A stretch of DNA of 64,000 nt from Lentzea sp. NBRC 102530 (GCF_030269365.1 NZ_BSTF01000006.1:248001-312000), one strand, 5' to 3'. Counted from the first letter of the stretch, positions 43,531 through 52,192 are shown. Translations and numbers: made by a program. The notes: generated by a model from the letters alone, not told the origin.

Positions 43531-44007
43531 ATGGCTTTCTACGAGAAGCAGCTGGCGGTCAAGGAACCGCTGGTCGTCGCGGGCAGACACGTCAAGCGCT
43601 ACGAGGTGGTCACTCCCGGTCTGGAGATCACCGACGACATCCGCGACGCCGCCCACGCGTTCCTGCCGCGGATCTACCCCGACTTCGAGGACCCGACGCC
43701 GCCCGCCACGGTGACGGTGCTGCACCGCAGCGCGGCCGGCATGTACCTCAACGCGTACAACTGGGTCTGGGACAACGTGCTGCACTGCCGCACGGCCGTG
43801 TCGGGCGACCAGCCGTTCCTCGGCAGCACCGACCCCGACCTGCGCGCGTTCAGCGTCATCCCGAAGGACCTCATCGGCTGCGTCTGGGAGTTGCCGCCGC
43901 TGGAGCACGAACGGTCCGCCTGGGTGCGGCACGTCCTCGAACCCGACACGCCCGACCTCGACGGCTACCTCGCCGACAGCCTCGCCGCGGGACTGGTGGG
44001 CCGATGA
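43531..44007 (+). CDS. hypothetical protein, presumed WYL target
   Basis: A 158-residue protein that I do not recognise. It reads MAFYEKQLAVKEPLVVAGRHVKRYEVV, ending LVGR, and contains TVTVLHRSAAGMYLNAYNWVWDN, suggesting an alpha+beta domain without signal peptide. The combination of divergent YafY-type regulator plus this conserved-looking small protein is seen widely, but its role is unknown. ATG 43531 is six bases from TACGTT (leaderless). Confidence 0.82.
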   Translation: MAFYEKQLAVKEPLVVAGRHVKRYEVVTPGLEITDDIRDAAHAFLPRIYPDFEDPTPPATVTVLHRSAAGMYLNAYNWVWDNVLHCRTAVSGDQPFLGSTDPDLRAFSVIPKDLIGCVWELPPLEHERSAWVRHVLEPDTPDLDGYLADSLAAGLVGR

Positions 44008-44071
44008 ACGACGAGTGGCAGGGCGCCGCGTCCCGGTAAAACCGGTGGACGGCGGCGTTAGGTTCGCAGAC

Positions 44072-44575
44072 ATGACCACACCGGAGAACGTCGTGCGCGC
44101 ACTGGCCGAACCCGCGAGGCTGCGGGCCTTCGCCGCCGTCGTCCTCGGAGCGGGCACGCTCACCGACGTCGCCGCCGCCTCCGGACTCACACCGAAAGAC
44201 GCCGGCACGGCGCTGCGGAAACTCCGCGAAGCCGGGCTGGTCGAGGGCGAACCGGCCCGGCCGGCCGACCTCAAGCCGCTCGCCGCGACGCTCACCGATG
44301 CCATGCCGGCGGACGGGCTCGCGCCGTTCGTCCTGAAGGACAAGCTCGTCTCCCTGCCGGTCGCCCACGAACGGCGCCGCAAGATCCTCGAGCACGTCGC
44401 CGCGCACGCCTTCACCGCGCGCACGTACTACGAGGAGAAGGAGATCAACGAGCGTCTCAAGGCGTGGTGCGACGGGGGAGAGGTCGACCACGTCACCATC
44501 CGCCGCTACCTCGTCGACCTCGGTCTCCTGGAGCGCGGTGGCGGCATGTACCAGGCTCAACCCCTGCCGATGTAG
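44072..44575 (+). CDS. DUF2087 transcriptional regulator (ArsR-like)
   Basis: A 167-residue protein with an N-terminal winged helix ([32 protein letters not shown]) and a C-terminal DUF2087 ([44 protein letters not shown]). DUF2087 is itself a wHTH-like domain, so this is a double-DNA-binding-domain regulator. ATG 44072 follows TAGGTT by seven bases (leaderless). Convergent with the SDR gene (19-base overlap). Confidence 0.9.
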   Translation: MTTPENVVRALAEPARLRAFAAVVLGAGTLTDVAAASGLTPKDAGTALRKLREAGLVEGEPARPADLKPLAATLTDAMPADGLAPFVLKDKLVSLPVAHERRRKILEHVAAHAFTARTYYEEKEINERLKAWCDGGEVDHVTIRRYLVDLGLLERGGGMYQAQPLPM

Positions 44576-45288
44576 GGCATCGCCGTCGCCATCACGGTCA
44601 TGAACTGCACGTTGGCGTTCAACGGCAGCTGCGCCTGGTATAGAACGGCGTCGGCGACGTGCTGCACGTCGAAGGTGGGCTCCGGCCGCACCTCGAAGTC
44701 GGCCTGCAGCACGCCGCCGCCCATCCGCGCGGTCATCTCCGTCGCCGCGTTGCCGATGTCGATCTGCCCGCACGCGATGTTGTGCGCGCGGCCCTCCAGC
44801 GACAACGACTTCGTCAGCCCGGTCATCGCGTGCTTGGTGGCGTTGTAGGCGACGGCGTGCGGGCGTGGCACCGACGCGGAGATCGAGCCGTTGTTGATGA
44901 TCCGGCCACCGCCGTGGGTCTTCATCACCTTGAACGCCTCGCGTGCGCACAGGAACGCGCCCGTCAGGTTCACCCCGACGACCTTCTCCCACGCGCTCAA
45001 CGAGAACTCCTCGACGGGCGTGGCGCGCACGTTCATGCCCGCGTTGTTGAACAGCACGTCGACCCGGCCGAACCGGGAAACCACCGTGTCGAACAACGCC
45101 ACGACGGAGTCCTCACTGGACACATCGGTCGGCACCACGAGAGCGCTGTCGGGAAAGCCCTCTGCGGTCTCGGTCAGCGCGTCCTCGCGCCGTCCTGCCA
45201 GCGCCACCTGGAATCCCGCAGCCAGCAGGGTGCGCGCCGCAGCACGTCCCACACCCGATCCGGCGCCTGTCACGACCGCCACCGCCAT
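44557..45288 (-). CDS. short-chain dehydrogenase/reductase
   Basis: A 243-residue SDR. NAD(P) loop [19 protein letters not shown] motif in [11 protein letters not shown], catalytic Ser in [12 protein letters not shown] and Tyr-Lys in [11 protein letters not shown] are all present. ATG 45288 with GGGGAG upstream. An unusual '[13 protein letters not shown]' segment replaces the more common PG(W/F)xxT after the active site, a feature seen in some fungal-like SDRs. Substrate unknown; monocistronic. Confidence 0.93.
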   Translation of the reverse strand: MAVAVVTGAGSGVGRAAARTLLAAGFQVALAGRREDALTETAEGFPDSALVVPTDVSSEDSVVALFDTVVSRFGRVDVLFNNAGMNVRATPVEEFSLSAWEKVVGVNLTGAFLCAREAFKVMKTHGGGRIINNGSISASVPRPHAVAYNATKHAMTGLTKSLSLEGRAHNIACGQIDIGNAATEMTARMGGGVLQADFEVRPEPTFDVQHVADAVLYQAQLPLNANVQFMTVMATAMPYIGRG

Positions 45289-45349
45289 CGGTGATCTCCC
45301 CTCGATCCAGCGATTGCCCGAAGTGTCCCCTGTGGAGTAATTACCAGGG

Positions 45350-45577
45350 GTGGAGTGTGAAGAGGACACCTGCCTGCTGTGCGCGGGGTCCGGAACGATG
45401 TCGTGGCAACAACCCGTTCCCGGTCCGGAAGGCCTTGTGCTGCACGAGATGTCGCACCCGTGCCCACGCGGTTGCTCCGGCTGGTGGAAGCTCCCGAACG
45501 GCGAACGCAGAGGCATCGTCGCAGGCAATGTCGCACGTGCCAACGAGATTCCAGCCGGACCGTCCACCCAGGCCTGA
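45350..45577 (+). CDS. small Cys-rich protein with CxxCxGxG-like motif
   Basis: A 75-residue protein beginning [15 protein letters not shown], with a second cysteine pair in [12 protein letters not shown]. The C-x2-C-A-G-S-G element resembles one half of a DnaJ-type zinc finger; with CPRGC it could hold one zinc ion. Start GTG 45350. The signal for translation is weak (GGAG 15 bases upstream; TAATTA at 45338-45343 could be a -10 for a leaderless mRNA). Not recognised beyond this; divergent from the SDR gene. Confidence 0.6.
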   Translation: MECEEDTCLLCAGSGTMSWQQPVPGPEGLVLHEMSHPCPRGCSGWWKLPNGERRGIVAGNVARANEIPAGPSTQA

Positions 45578-45674
45578 TCACCGAGCGTGAACGATGGGGG
45601 TCACCCATTATTGCCGGGACGGTCCCTGCTTGGCGGCTGCCACCACTCGGAGTAGAAGCGGACACTGTTCTTCT

Positions 45675-45770
45675 GTGAAAGAGTGCAGCCGTTGCCTTGG
45701 TTCTGGGCTCAACGAGGACCGGACCGCCTGCCGGGTCTGCGGAGGCTTGGGCCAGGTCCCCGACCGGTAG
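45675..45770 (+). CDS. 31-residue double CxxCxGxG zinc-finger peptide
   Basis: A tiny ORF from GTG 45675 to TAG 45770 encodes MKECSRCLGSG...CRVCGGLGQVPDR, two perfect C-x2-C-x-G-x-G repeats in 31 residues, the pattern of DnaJ-type zinc-binding modules, leaving little but the zinc site. Four cysteines at exact spacing in a 31-codon frame are unlikely by chance. It lies about 100 bases after the preceding small Cys-rich gene. No ribosome site is clear, so leaderless or coupled translation is likely. Confidence 0.55.
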   Translation: MKECSRCLGSGLNEDRTACRVCGGLGQVPDR

Positions 45771-45776
45771 CTGGGC

Positions 45777-46022
45777 CTATCTCTTCGTCATCAAGGTCGG
45801 GCCGAGGATCCGGCGGGCCAACCGCCGGGTCAACGACTTGGGCGCGGGCTTCGCCGCCGCCGCGGCGGGCGCCGGAACGGCTTTCGGCGCAGGTGGAGCG
45901 GGTGGTGCGGCCACCGGCTCGACACCGGGGATCGTGGCCTCGTCGGGCTCGTGCGTCGGGAACTTCGCGAACACCTGGGTCTCCGCCTCGACATTGCCGG
46001 GCTGCTGCTGCTCGAACGGCAC
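45777..46022 (-). CDS. small Ala/Pro-rich protein
   Basis: An 81-residue open frame: MPFEQQQPGNVEAETQVFAKF, an acidic N-terminal half (THEPDEATIPGVEPV), an Ala/Pro-rich linker and a strongly basic end (SLTRRLARRILGPTLMTKR). The residue choice is protein-like, unlike the opposite frame. GTG 46022 has no good ribosome site and no upstream -10 was found, so confidence is moderate. The basic tail could bind nucleic acid or membrane. It ends seven bases before the convergent 31-residue ORF. Confidence 0.5.
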   Translation of the reverse strand: MPFEQQQPGNVEAETQVFAKFPTHEPDEATIPGVEPVAAPPAPPAPKAVPAPAAAAAKPAPKSLTRRLARRILGPTLMTKR

Positions 46023-46136
46023 GCGAAGATCTTGCCATCGGCGTCATTCAGGCCTCGAATGAGGGGTAACTCCCCGGTAACGAGGTGACCGGCGTCACGC
46101 AGCACACTGGGCGGTGGCGGCCCCAGGCGGAGTGTG

Positions 46137-46715
46137 ATGACTGAAACGTCCGAGCTCGCGAACGTCGGTCCACCCGACACGCGGCTCTGGGAGCAGATCG
46201 CGCAGGGCGACCACGCCGCGTTCACGGAGCTGTTCGAACGGCACGCCGAAGCGGTCTGGAACTACGCCTACCGCCTCACCGCGTCCTGGTCGCAGGCCGA
46301 GGACCTGCTGTCCGCCACGTTCCTGACCGCCTGGCGCAAGCGCGGCGACGCCCAGCTCGTGCGCGACTCCGCGCTGCCGTGGCTCTACACCGTCACCGCG
46401 AACCGCGCCCGCACCGAGTGGCGGGCCAAGCGCAGGGCGTTGCGGCTGGTCTCGAAGCTGACGCCGCAGGACGAGCGCGACCACGCCGACGACGTGGCCG
46501 CCCGCACCGACGCCCGGCGCCGCCTGGTCCAGGTCGTGGCCGCCATCGCGAAGCTGCCGAACTCCGAACGCGAGATCGCCCAGCTCTGCCTGCTCGGCGA
46601 CGTGTCCGTGTCCGACGCCGCCACGCTCCTCGGCATCACCGAGTCGAGCGTCCGCGCCCGCGTCTCCCGCACTCGCGCCCGGCTGCGCGACCTCACCCCC
46701 GAGGACAACGCATGA
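46137..46715 (+). CDS. ECF sigma factor
   Basis: A 192-residue extracytoplasmic-function sigma factor: sigma2 (FTELFERHAEAVWNYAYRLTASWSQAEDLLSATFLTAWRKR) and sigma4 (KLPNSEREIAQLCLLGDVSVSDAATLLGITESSVRARVSRTRARL). ATG 46137 with GGAG upstream. Its stop overlaps the next gene (ATGA), which codes for a membrane-anchored protein, the position normally held by an anti-sigma factor. Two GTAAC copies 11 bases apart (46066-46070, 46077-46081) upstream might be part of an autoregulated ECF promoter, but no convincing -10 spacing is seen. Confidence 0.93.
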   Translation: MTETSELANVGPPDTRLWEQIAQGDHAAFTELFERHAEAVWNYAYRLTASWSQAEDLLSATFLTAWRKRGDAQLVRDSALPWLYTVTANRARTEWRAKRRALRLVSKLTPQDERDHADDVAARTDARRRLVQVVAAIAKLPNSEREIAQLCLLGDVSVSDAATLLGITESSVRARVSRTRARLRDLTPEDNA

Positions 46716-47953
46716 TCGACCAGCTGCCCGACCACCGCCCGTTGCCCGACGACGTCCGCCTGCGGGCCCGCCGGCGCCTGTCCGAGGGCATGGACCCGCG
46801 CGCCCGCAACGGCAGGCCCGTCGTCATCGCCGCCGGCGTCGCCCTGCTCGCCGCCACGACCGTCTTCGCGAGCCAGGCACTGCTCGGCGGCTCCGCCGAC
46901 GTCGCGGGCCCGCCGATGCAGTACAACGGCGAGTTCGTCGGCAAGGACCGCAACGTCGTCAACAACGTCGGCAAGGGCCCGCTCGGACCGGACATGATGG
47001 CGCGCTGCACCGCCGCCGCGACCGCGCACCCGCCGGCCGACCAGTGGTCGCTGATCGCGCTCAGCCACAAGAACGGCACCGTCCTCAGCGCGTTCCGGGC
47101 CTCGACCGGCGTGTTCTTCTGCGCGAACACCGCCACGACCACGACGATCTCCGCCCCGGACACGGCGCGGCTCGCCGAGGGCCGCGGCCAGGTGAAGGTC
47201 CTGTTCACCACGCCCTCCGGCGCGATGGCGGGCCTGGTGTCGCCGGACGTGAAGTTCCTGAGCCTGTCCCGCATCGCCGACCCCGGCTGGAACAACACCT
47301 CGCCCGGCATCATCGAGGGCCTGTTCCTCGCCCCCACCGGCTACGTCAAGGCGGAGACCGGCACGAAGGCGCTGGTCAACGGCGAGGAGACGGTCCTGAG
47401 GGGCGTACCGGGGCCGACCGCGTCCGTGACCGACCTGCCCCTGCCCCCGGCCGACCGCAGCACCCCCGAGGCCCAGCGGCTCGCCGCCTGCCTGCGCGAC
47501 CGCGCCGTGCCCGACGCCGACCAGTTCTCCCACGGCGTCACCGCCAAGGTCAGCGCCACCAGCACGATCGTGCTCGGCGGGTTCGGCAACCTGATGTTCT
47601 ACTGCCTCGACGACGGCACCCAGCGCCGCGGCCTGGTCTACGACCTGCGCGAGCCCGACGACATGGAACTCGTGCAGGGCCAGACCATCGGCTCGGTCCG
47701 CGCCTTCCACGACTTCGTGCCGGTCGAGGGCGGAGGCGAGAAGAGCGAGGACTTCGCCGCGGTGGGCATCCTGTTCGACCCGCAGGTCGCCTCGATCACC
47801 TACACCGCGCCCGGTGCCGCCGACGTGCCCGCGGTGATCGGCAACGGCACCTTCGTGCTGGCCGCGCCGTTCATCGAGAACCGTCCCGGTGCCCAGGTCG
47901 TGGTGCGCGACGCCCGGGGCACCGTGCTGGAGACGATCACGCCGAAGCGCTGA
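46712..47953 (+). CDS. membrane-anchored extracellular protein, ECF partner
   Basis: A 413-residue protein: a ~33-residue basic cytoplasmic tail (LPDDVRLRARRRLSEGMDPRARNG), one membrane helix (PVVIAAGVALLAATTVFAS) and a ~355-residue outside domain with four or more cysteines (ARCTAAATAHP, GVFFCANTAT, LAACLRDR, MFYCLDDG). There is no HxxxCxxC zinc anti-sigma motif. Translationally coupled to the ECF gene, it may still act as a non-classical anti-sigma or as the sensed envelope component. Not otherwise recognised. Confidence 0.85.
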   Translation: MIDQLPDHRPLPDDVRLRARRRLSEGMDPRARNGRPVVIAAGVALLAATTVFASQALLGGSADVAGPPMQYNGEFVGKDRNVVNNVGKGPLGPDMMARCTAAATAHPPADQWSLIALSHKNGTVLSAFRASTGVFFCANTATTTTISAPDTARLAEGRGQVKVLFTTPSGAMAGLVSPDVKFLSLSRIADPGWNNTSPGIIEGLFLAPTGYVKAETGTKALVNGEETVLRGVPGPTASVTDLPLPPADRSTPEAQRLAACLRDRAVPDADQFSHGVTAKVSATSTIVLGGFGNLMFYCLDDGTQRRGLVYDLREPDDMELVQGQTIGSVRAFHDFVPVEGGGEKSEDFAAVGILFDPQVASITYTAPGAADVPAVIGNGTFVLAAPFIENRPGAQVVVRDARGTVLETITPKR

Positions 47954-48656
47954 GGGCGGCGGCCACCCTGGCCGCGCGCTCGGGTGGCAGCGCGAAGTGG
48001 TTGGCCGGGTTGCGGTAGGAGTAGCGGCCGTTGTTGACCGCGTAGCCGGGACCGTCCGTCCAGCGCACCTGGCCGGTGGCTCCCTGGTCCTCCAGCAGCC
48101 GGGCGGCGACGGTGCCGGCGTCGTCCACGGCCGTGAGGGCGCGCAAAGCGGCCGACAAACGTGCCGCGGCGTCCTCGGGCAGGGCTTCGTCGCCGAACGC
48201 CGGCAGCAGGAGCAGCAGCCGGGCGTGCGGATCGACGGTGCTGCCGCCGGGCAGACCGCCGTCCGCGGCGGCGACGAGTTCGGGCCACGACAGACCGGGC
48301 CCCATGAAGTGGCCCTCGTCCTGCGCGAGTTGTTCGGCCTGGTCCCAGTCGGGGTGGTGGACGAGGTAGTCGGTGCCGGGATCGTCCTCGAACGTCCGGT
48401 AGACCACGTGCAGGCGGTGGTCCCCGGCGAGCGGGATGGTGAACGTCGGCCAGTCCGCCGGTTCCCGCAGCCGCCGGTGGAACTCGCCCGCGGCGTCGTG
48501 GTCCGCACCGAACAGCAGCTCTTCGGTCTCCTCGTCCTGCACGCAGGAGTACAGGTGGCCCAGCCAGAAGAGGGGTTCCTCGAGCAGTTCCGGCCGATGG
48601 GTCAGCGGGCCGCCTTCGTATCCCGGCAACTCGACGGGGTGCGCGTTCGTCGTCAC
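47937..48656 (-). CDS. hypothetical protein
   Basis: A 239-residue acidic cytosolic protein that I do not recognise. It starts MTTNAHPVELPGYEGGPLTHRPELLEEPLFWLGHLYSC and has HRLHVVYRTFEDDPGTDYLVHHPDWDQAEQLAQDEGHFMGPG, resembling uncharacterised actinomycete proteins. GTG 48656 follows a minus-strand -10-like TTAGAT (48669-48664) by seven bases. It is divergent from the MFS gene and convergent with the ECF-partner gene (17-base overlap). Confidence 0.8.
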   Translation of the reverse strand: MTTNAHPVELPGYEGGPLTHRPELLEEPLFWLGHLYSCVQDEETEELLFGADHDAAGEFHRRLREPADWPTFTIPLAGDHRLHVVYRTFEDDPGTDYLVHHPDWDQAEQLAQDEGHFMGPGLSWPELVAAADGGLPGGSTVDPHARLLLLLPAFGDEALPEDAAARLSAALRALTAVDDAGTVAARLLEDQGATGQVRWTDGPGYAVNNGRYSYRNPANHFALPPERAARVAAALSASA

Positions 48657-48663
48657 GACGCAG

Positions 48664-48691
48664 ATCTAACCCTGGGCGGATTGGTTAGCAT
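48664..48691. promoter_or_regulatory. divergent -10 elements for the hypothetical and MFS genes
   Basis: Minus-strand TTAGAT (48669-48664) is seven bases from GTG 48656; plus-strand TAGCAT (48686-48691) is six bases from GTG 48698. The two hexamers are embedded in an inverted CTAACC/GGTTAG pair, so the promoters overlap within 28 bases. Confidence 0.5.
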
Positions 48692-48697
48692 GGCGAA

Positions 48698-50383
48698 GTG
48701 ACTGTGCAGGCGCCGGCCGAGGCCGGGTACAAGTGGATCGCGCTGTCCAACACCACGCTGGGCATGCTCATCGCCACGATCAACTCCTCGATCGTGCTGA
48801 TCGCGCTGCCCGACATCTTCAAGGGCATCGCGATCAACCCGCTCGACCCGGCCAACACCGGCTACCTGCTGTGGATGATCATGGGGTTCCTGGTCGTCAC
48901 GGCCGTGCTGGTGGTGAGCTTCGGGCGGCTGGGCGACATGTACGGCCGCGCCCGCATGTACAACCTCGGCTTCGCGATCTTCACCGCGAGCTCGGTGATG
49001 CTCGCGATCACCTGGTTCGACGGGGACGCCGCCGCGCTGTGGCTGATCGGCTGGCGGGTCGTGCAGGGCGTGGGCGGGGCGTTCCTGATGGCGAACTCCT
49101 CGGCGATCCTCGCCGACGCCTTCCCGGTGACCCAGCGCGGCATGGCGCTGGGCATCAACGGGGTCGCGGCGATCGCCGGGTCGTTCCTGGGCCTCGTCAT
49201 CGGCGGGCTGCTGGCGCCGGTCAACTGGAACCTGATCTTCGTCGTGTCCGTGCCGTTCGGGCTGTTCGGCACGGTGTGGGCGTACCTCAAGCTGCGCGAC
49301 ACCGGCGAGCGGCGGCACGCCGAGATGGACTGGTGGGGCAACATCACCTTCGCCGCCGGCCTGATCGTGCTGCTCGTCGGCATCACCTACGGCATCCAGC
49401 CGCACGGCACCTCGCAGACCGGCTGGACCAGCCCGTTCGTGCTCACCTGCCTGATCGGCGGGCTCGCGACGCTGGTGGCGTTCGTCGTGATCGAGCACCG
49501 CGTGCCCAACCCGTTGTTCGACCTGCACCTGTTCCGGCTGCCGTCGTTCACGTGGGGCAACATCGCCAACTTCGCCTCGGCTCTCGGGCGCGGCGGGCTG
49601 CAGTTCGTCCTGATCATCTGGCTGCAGGGCATCTGGCTGCCGCTGCACGGCTACTCCTACGAGGAGACGCCGTTGTGGGCGGGCATCTACATGCTGCCGA
49701 TGACCGTCGGGTTCCTGCTCGCGGCGCCGACGGCGGGCATCCTGTCCGACCGGCTGGGCAGCCGGGCGCTGGCGTTCAGCGGCAACGTCCTGACGGCCGT
49801 CACGTTCGCGCTGCTCATCGCCCTGCCGGTGGACTTCCCGTACTGGGAGTTCGCGGTGGTCCTGGTGTTCACCGGCATCGGCATGGGCATGTTCTCCTCG
49901 CCCAACCGCGCCGAGGTCATGAACTCGTTGCCCGCCAACGCGCGCGGGTCCGGCAGCGGCATGATGACCACTTTCCAGAACACCGCGATGGTGCTGTCCA
50001 TCGGGTTCTTCTTCAGCCTGATCATCGTCGGGTTCACGCAGTCGCTGCCCGGCGCCATGCGCACCGGGCTGGTCGAGCACGGCGTCTCGCAGACCGCCGC
50101 CGCCCAGGTCGCCGCGCTGCCGGCGGTGGCCGTGCTGTTCGCCGCGTTCCTCGGCTACAACCCGATCCAGCAACTGCTCGGCGACCAGCTCACGACGCTG
50201 CCGCCGGACCAGGCCGCGTTCCTCACCGGCCGCGGGTTCTTCCCGAGCCTCATCTCCGGGCCGTTCGCGCAGGGTCTCGCGATCGCGTTCGGGTTCGCCA
50301 TCGCGCTGTGCCTGCTGGCCGCGTTCGCGTCGCTCAAGACCGCCCGGAAACCGGTGGACGACCGCGGCACGATGCGGGGGTGA
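48698..50383 (+). CDS. MFS drug/metabolite exporter (DHA2, 14 TM)
   Basis: A 561-residue major facilitator with about 14 membrane helices, drug:H+ antiporter-2 layout. Features: GMLIATINSSIVLIALPDI (TM1), FGRLGDMYGRARMYNLG loop motif A, WRVVQGVGGAFLMANSSAILADAFP (motif C-like). Probably exports an antibiotic or other small hydrophobic compound. GTG 48698 appears leaderless (TAGCAT six bases upstream). Stop overlaps the GNAT gene (GTGA). Confidence 0.95.
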   Translation: MTVQAPAEAGYKWIALSNTTLGMLIATINSSIVLIALPDIFKGIAINPLDPANTGYLLWMIMGFLVVTAVLVVSFGRLGDMYGRARMYNLGFAIFTASSVMLAITWFDGDAAALWLIGWRVVQGVGGAFLMANSSAILADAFPVTQRGMALGINGVAAIAGSFLGLVIGGLLAPVNWNLIFVVSVPFGLFGTVWAYLKLRDTGERRHAEMDWWGNITFAAGLIVLLVGITYGIQPHGTSQTGWTSPFVLTCLIGGLATLVAFVVIEHRVPNPLFDLHLFRLPSFTWGNIANFASALGRGGLQFVLIIWLQGIWLPLHGYSYEETPLWAGIYMLPMTVGFLLAAPTAGILSDRLGSRALAFSGNVLTAVTFALLIALPVDFPYWEFAVVLVFTGIGMGMFSSPNRAEVMNSLPANARGSGSGMMTTFQNTAMVLSIGFFFSLIIVGFTQSLPGAMRTGLVEHGVSQTAAAQVAALPAVAVLFAAFLGYNPIQQLLGDQLTTLPPDQAAFLTGRGFFPSLISGPFAQGLAIAFGFAIALCLLAAFASLKTARKPVDDRGTMRG

Positions 50384-50889
50384 GAACCGAACGCCTGACC
50401 CTGCGGCCGATGAGGCCGTCCGACGCGGACGCGCTGACCGAACTGCACGCCGACCCCGAGGTCATGCGCTACCTCGACCCCGCGCCGGTCGCCGGCTACC
50501 TCGGCGAGAGCTTCCTCGCCGCGCACGAGACCGCGACCGGTCGGTTCGTCGGCTGGTTCGAGTTCAAGGGCACGCGCGAGGTCGAGCTGGGCTACCGGCT
50601 GCACCGCGCGTTCTGGGGCCTCGGCTACGCCACCGAGGGCGGCCGCGCGTTGATCGCACGCGGCTTCACCAGCGCAGACGTCGACCGGGTCGTCGCCACG
50701 ACGATGTTCGTCAACGCCGGCTCGCGGCGCGTGATGGAGAAGTGCGGGCTGCGGCACGTCCGCACCTTCCACCTCGACTTCCCCGATCCGTTGCCCGGCA
50801 CGGAATACGGAGAGGTCGAGTACGCGCTTACGAGAGAGGAGTGGCAGCTGGCTCAGGGGGACGCGCATGTGGCAGACGGAAAAGGTTGA
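50380..50889 (+). CDS. GNAT acetyltransferase
   Basis: A 169-residue RimJ-type GNAT: RTERLTLRPMRPSDADALTELHADPEVMRYL, acetyl-CoA loop region ELGYRLHRAFWGLGYATEGGRALI, NAGSRRVMEKCGLRHVRTFH. The segment between the first strand and the core is shorter than in most relatives but no frame break is seen. GTG 50380 overlaps the MFS stop, so it shares the operon; it may modify what is exported. Overlaps the arylamine N-acetyltransferase start by 23 bases. Confidence 0.9.
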   Translation: MRTERLTLRPMRPSDADALTELHADPEVMRYLDPAPVAGYLGESFLAAHETATGRFVGWFEFKGTREVELGYRLHRAFWGLGYATEGGRALIARGFTSADVDRVVATTMFVNAGSRRVMEKCGLRHVRTFHLDFPDPLPGTEYGEVEYALTREEWQLAQGDAHVADGKG

Positions 50890-51643
50890 CCTGGAGGCGT
50901 ACTTCGCGCGAACGGGCGCATCGGCGTCGAGTTCGCTCGCGGAGTTGCACGAGAAGCACGTGCTCGCCATTCCGTTCGAGAACGCCGACGTGGTGCTCGG
51001 CAAGATCCCGTCCCTCGATCTGGACGACATCCAGGACAAGATGCTGCGCAAACCGCGCGGCGGTTACTGCTACGAACACCAGTTGCTGTTCACCGCCGTT
51101 CTGGAACGACTCGGCCACTCGGTGAGCCGGCAGATGGGCCGGGTGTTCACCGGCCCCCGCACGCATTTCCTGTCGATCGTGGACGACCAGCTCGTCGACG
51201 TCGGTTTCGGCGCGGGCGTGTTGCGGCCGATGCCGTTGCGGGACGGCGCGGAGGTCGACCAGGCCGGGTGGCCGCACCGGCTGCGCCGCGAGGACGGCCG
51301 CTGGGTGTTGGAAAAGCTCGAAGAGGGCGGCTGGACGCTCCAGCACGCGTTCGAGACCGGCATCGAGCAGCGGCCCGTCGACTACGACGCCGCCAACTAC
51401 TACGTGGCGACGCACCCGCGTTCGCCGTTCAGCCGCCAGCTCGTGGCCATGCGCCTCGAACCCGGTCTGAGCCGCCGGCTGATCGGAGGCAAGTTCGTCG
51501 TCGAACGCGCGGGGGAGAAACCTGAGAATTCTCAGGTTGAGGACCTCGGAAAAACGCTGGAATCGCTCGACATCGTGCTCACCGAAGGGGAGCTGAGTCA
51601 CATCGGGGCAACTCTGGGAACAAAAGAGGGCCCAAGTTCGTAA
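50867..51643 (+). CDS. nat: arylamine N-acetyltransferase
   Basis: A 258-residue NAT using acetyl-CoA to acetylate aromatic amines and hydrazines. The triad is Cys68 in PRGGYCYEHQ, His100 in RTHFLSIV and Asp111 in LVDVGFGAG. ATG 50867 with GGGGG upstream lies inside the end of the GNAT gene. The enzyme probably belongs to the MFS-GNAT-NAT operon, which looks like a detoxification unit. Confidence 0.95.
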   Translation: MWQTEKVDLEAYFARTGASASSSLAELHEKHVLAIPFENADVVLGKIPSLDLDDIQDKMLRKPRGGYCYEHQLLFTAVLERLGHSVSRQMGRVFTGPRTHFLSIVDDQLVDVGFGAGVLRPMPLRDGAEVDQAGWPHRLRREDGRWVLEKLEEGGWTLQHAFETGIEQRPVDYDAANYYVATHPRSPFSRQLVAMRLEPGLSRRLIGGKFVVERAGEKPENSQVEDLGKTLESLDIVLTEGELSHIGATLGTKEGPSS

Positions 51644-51682
51644 TACCGGGTGTAAGGGGATCGCATTTCGGAGGTGTTGGAA

Positions 51683-52192
51683 ATGACCACCGCGACTCCG
51701 TTCGCCACGGGAGTGAATTCCACGGGCGTCAACGCACTGCCCACCCCGCCCTCGGGCTGGCCCATCGGTTCGTACGCGACCTACGAGGAAGCGCAGCGGG
51801 CCGTCGACCACCTGGCGGACAACGACTTCCCGGTCGCGGACGTCACCATCGTCGGCGTCGAGCCGATGATCGTCGAACGCGTCACCGGCCGCCTGACCTG
51901 GGGCCGCGTCCTCGGCGCGGGTGCCGCGTCGGGTGCCTGGTTCGGCCTGTTCGTCGGTCTGCTGCTCGGCCTGTTCTCCACCGGCGGCGCGCTCGCCCCG
52001 ATCGTCGTGGGTCTGCTCACCGGTACGGTCTTCGGACTCGCCGGAGCGGCCATGCGCTACGCCGCCACGCGCGGCCGTCGCGACTTCGCCTCGGTCACCC
52101 AGCTCGTGGCCGGCCGCTACGACGTGCTGAGCCACCCCCGCAGCGCCGAGCAGGGCAAGGACATGCTCACGAAGCTCGCGTGGCGGGCATGA
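51683..52192 (+). CDS. general stress protein (YflT-like) with membrane hairpin
   Basis: A 169-residue protein of the actinobacterial general stress family: SYATYEEAQRAVDHLADNDFPVADVTIVGVEP, then a Gly-rich hydrophobic hairpin (GRVLGAGAASGAWFGLFVGLLLGLF, LLTGTVFGLAGAAMRYA). ATG 51683 has GGAGG at eight bases. Such proteins are induced by osmotic or heat stress; the mechanism is unknown. Followed with a four-base overlap (ATGA) by a small helical protein. Confidence 0.9.
   Translation: MTTATPFATGVNSTGVNALPTPPSGWPIGSYATYEEAQRAVDHLADNDFPVADVTIVGVEPMIVERVTGRLTWGRVLGAGAASGAWFGLFVGLLLGLFSTGGALAPIVVGLLTGTVFGLAGAAMRYAATRGRRDFASVTQLVAGRYDVLSHPRSAEQGKDMLTKLAWRA

Noticed and set aside
45697..46062. Plus-strand 121-codon frame opposite the small Ala/Pro-rich gene
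   Set aside because: Gly/Ala/Ser-rich shadow with no motifs; the minus-strand reading is more protein-like.
51616..51646. ECF-like -35 GGGAAC with GTT/TAATAC before the stress protein gene
   Set aside because: The spacing (14 bases to GTT) does not fit known ECF promoters and it lies inside the end of the NAT gene.
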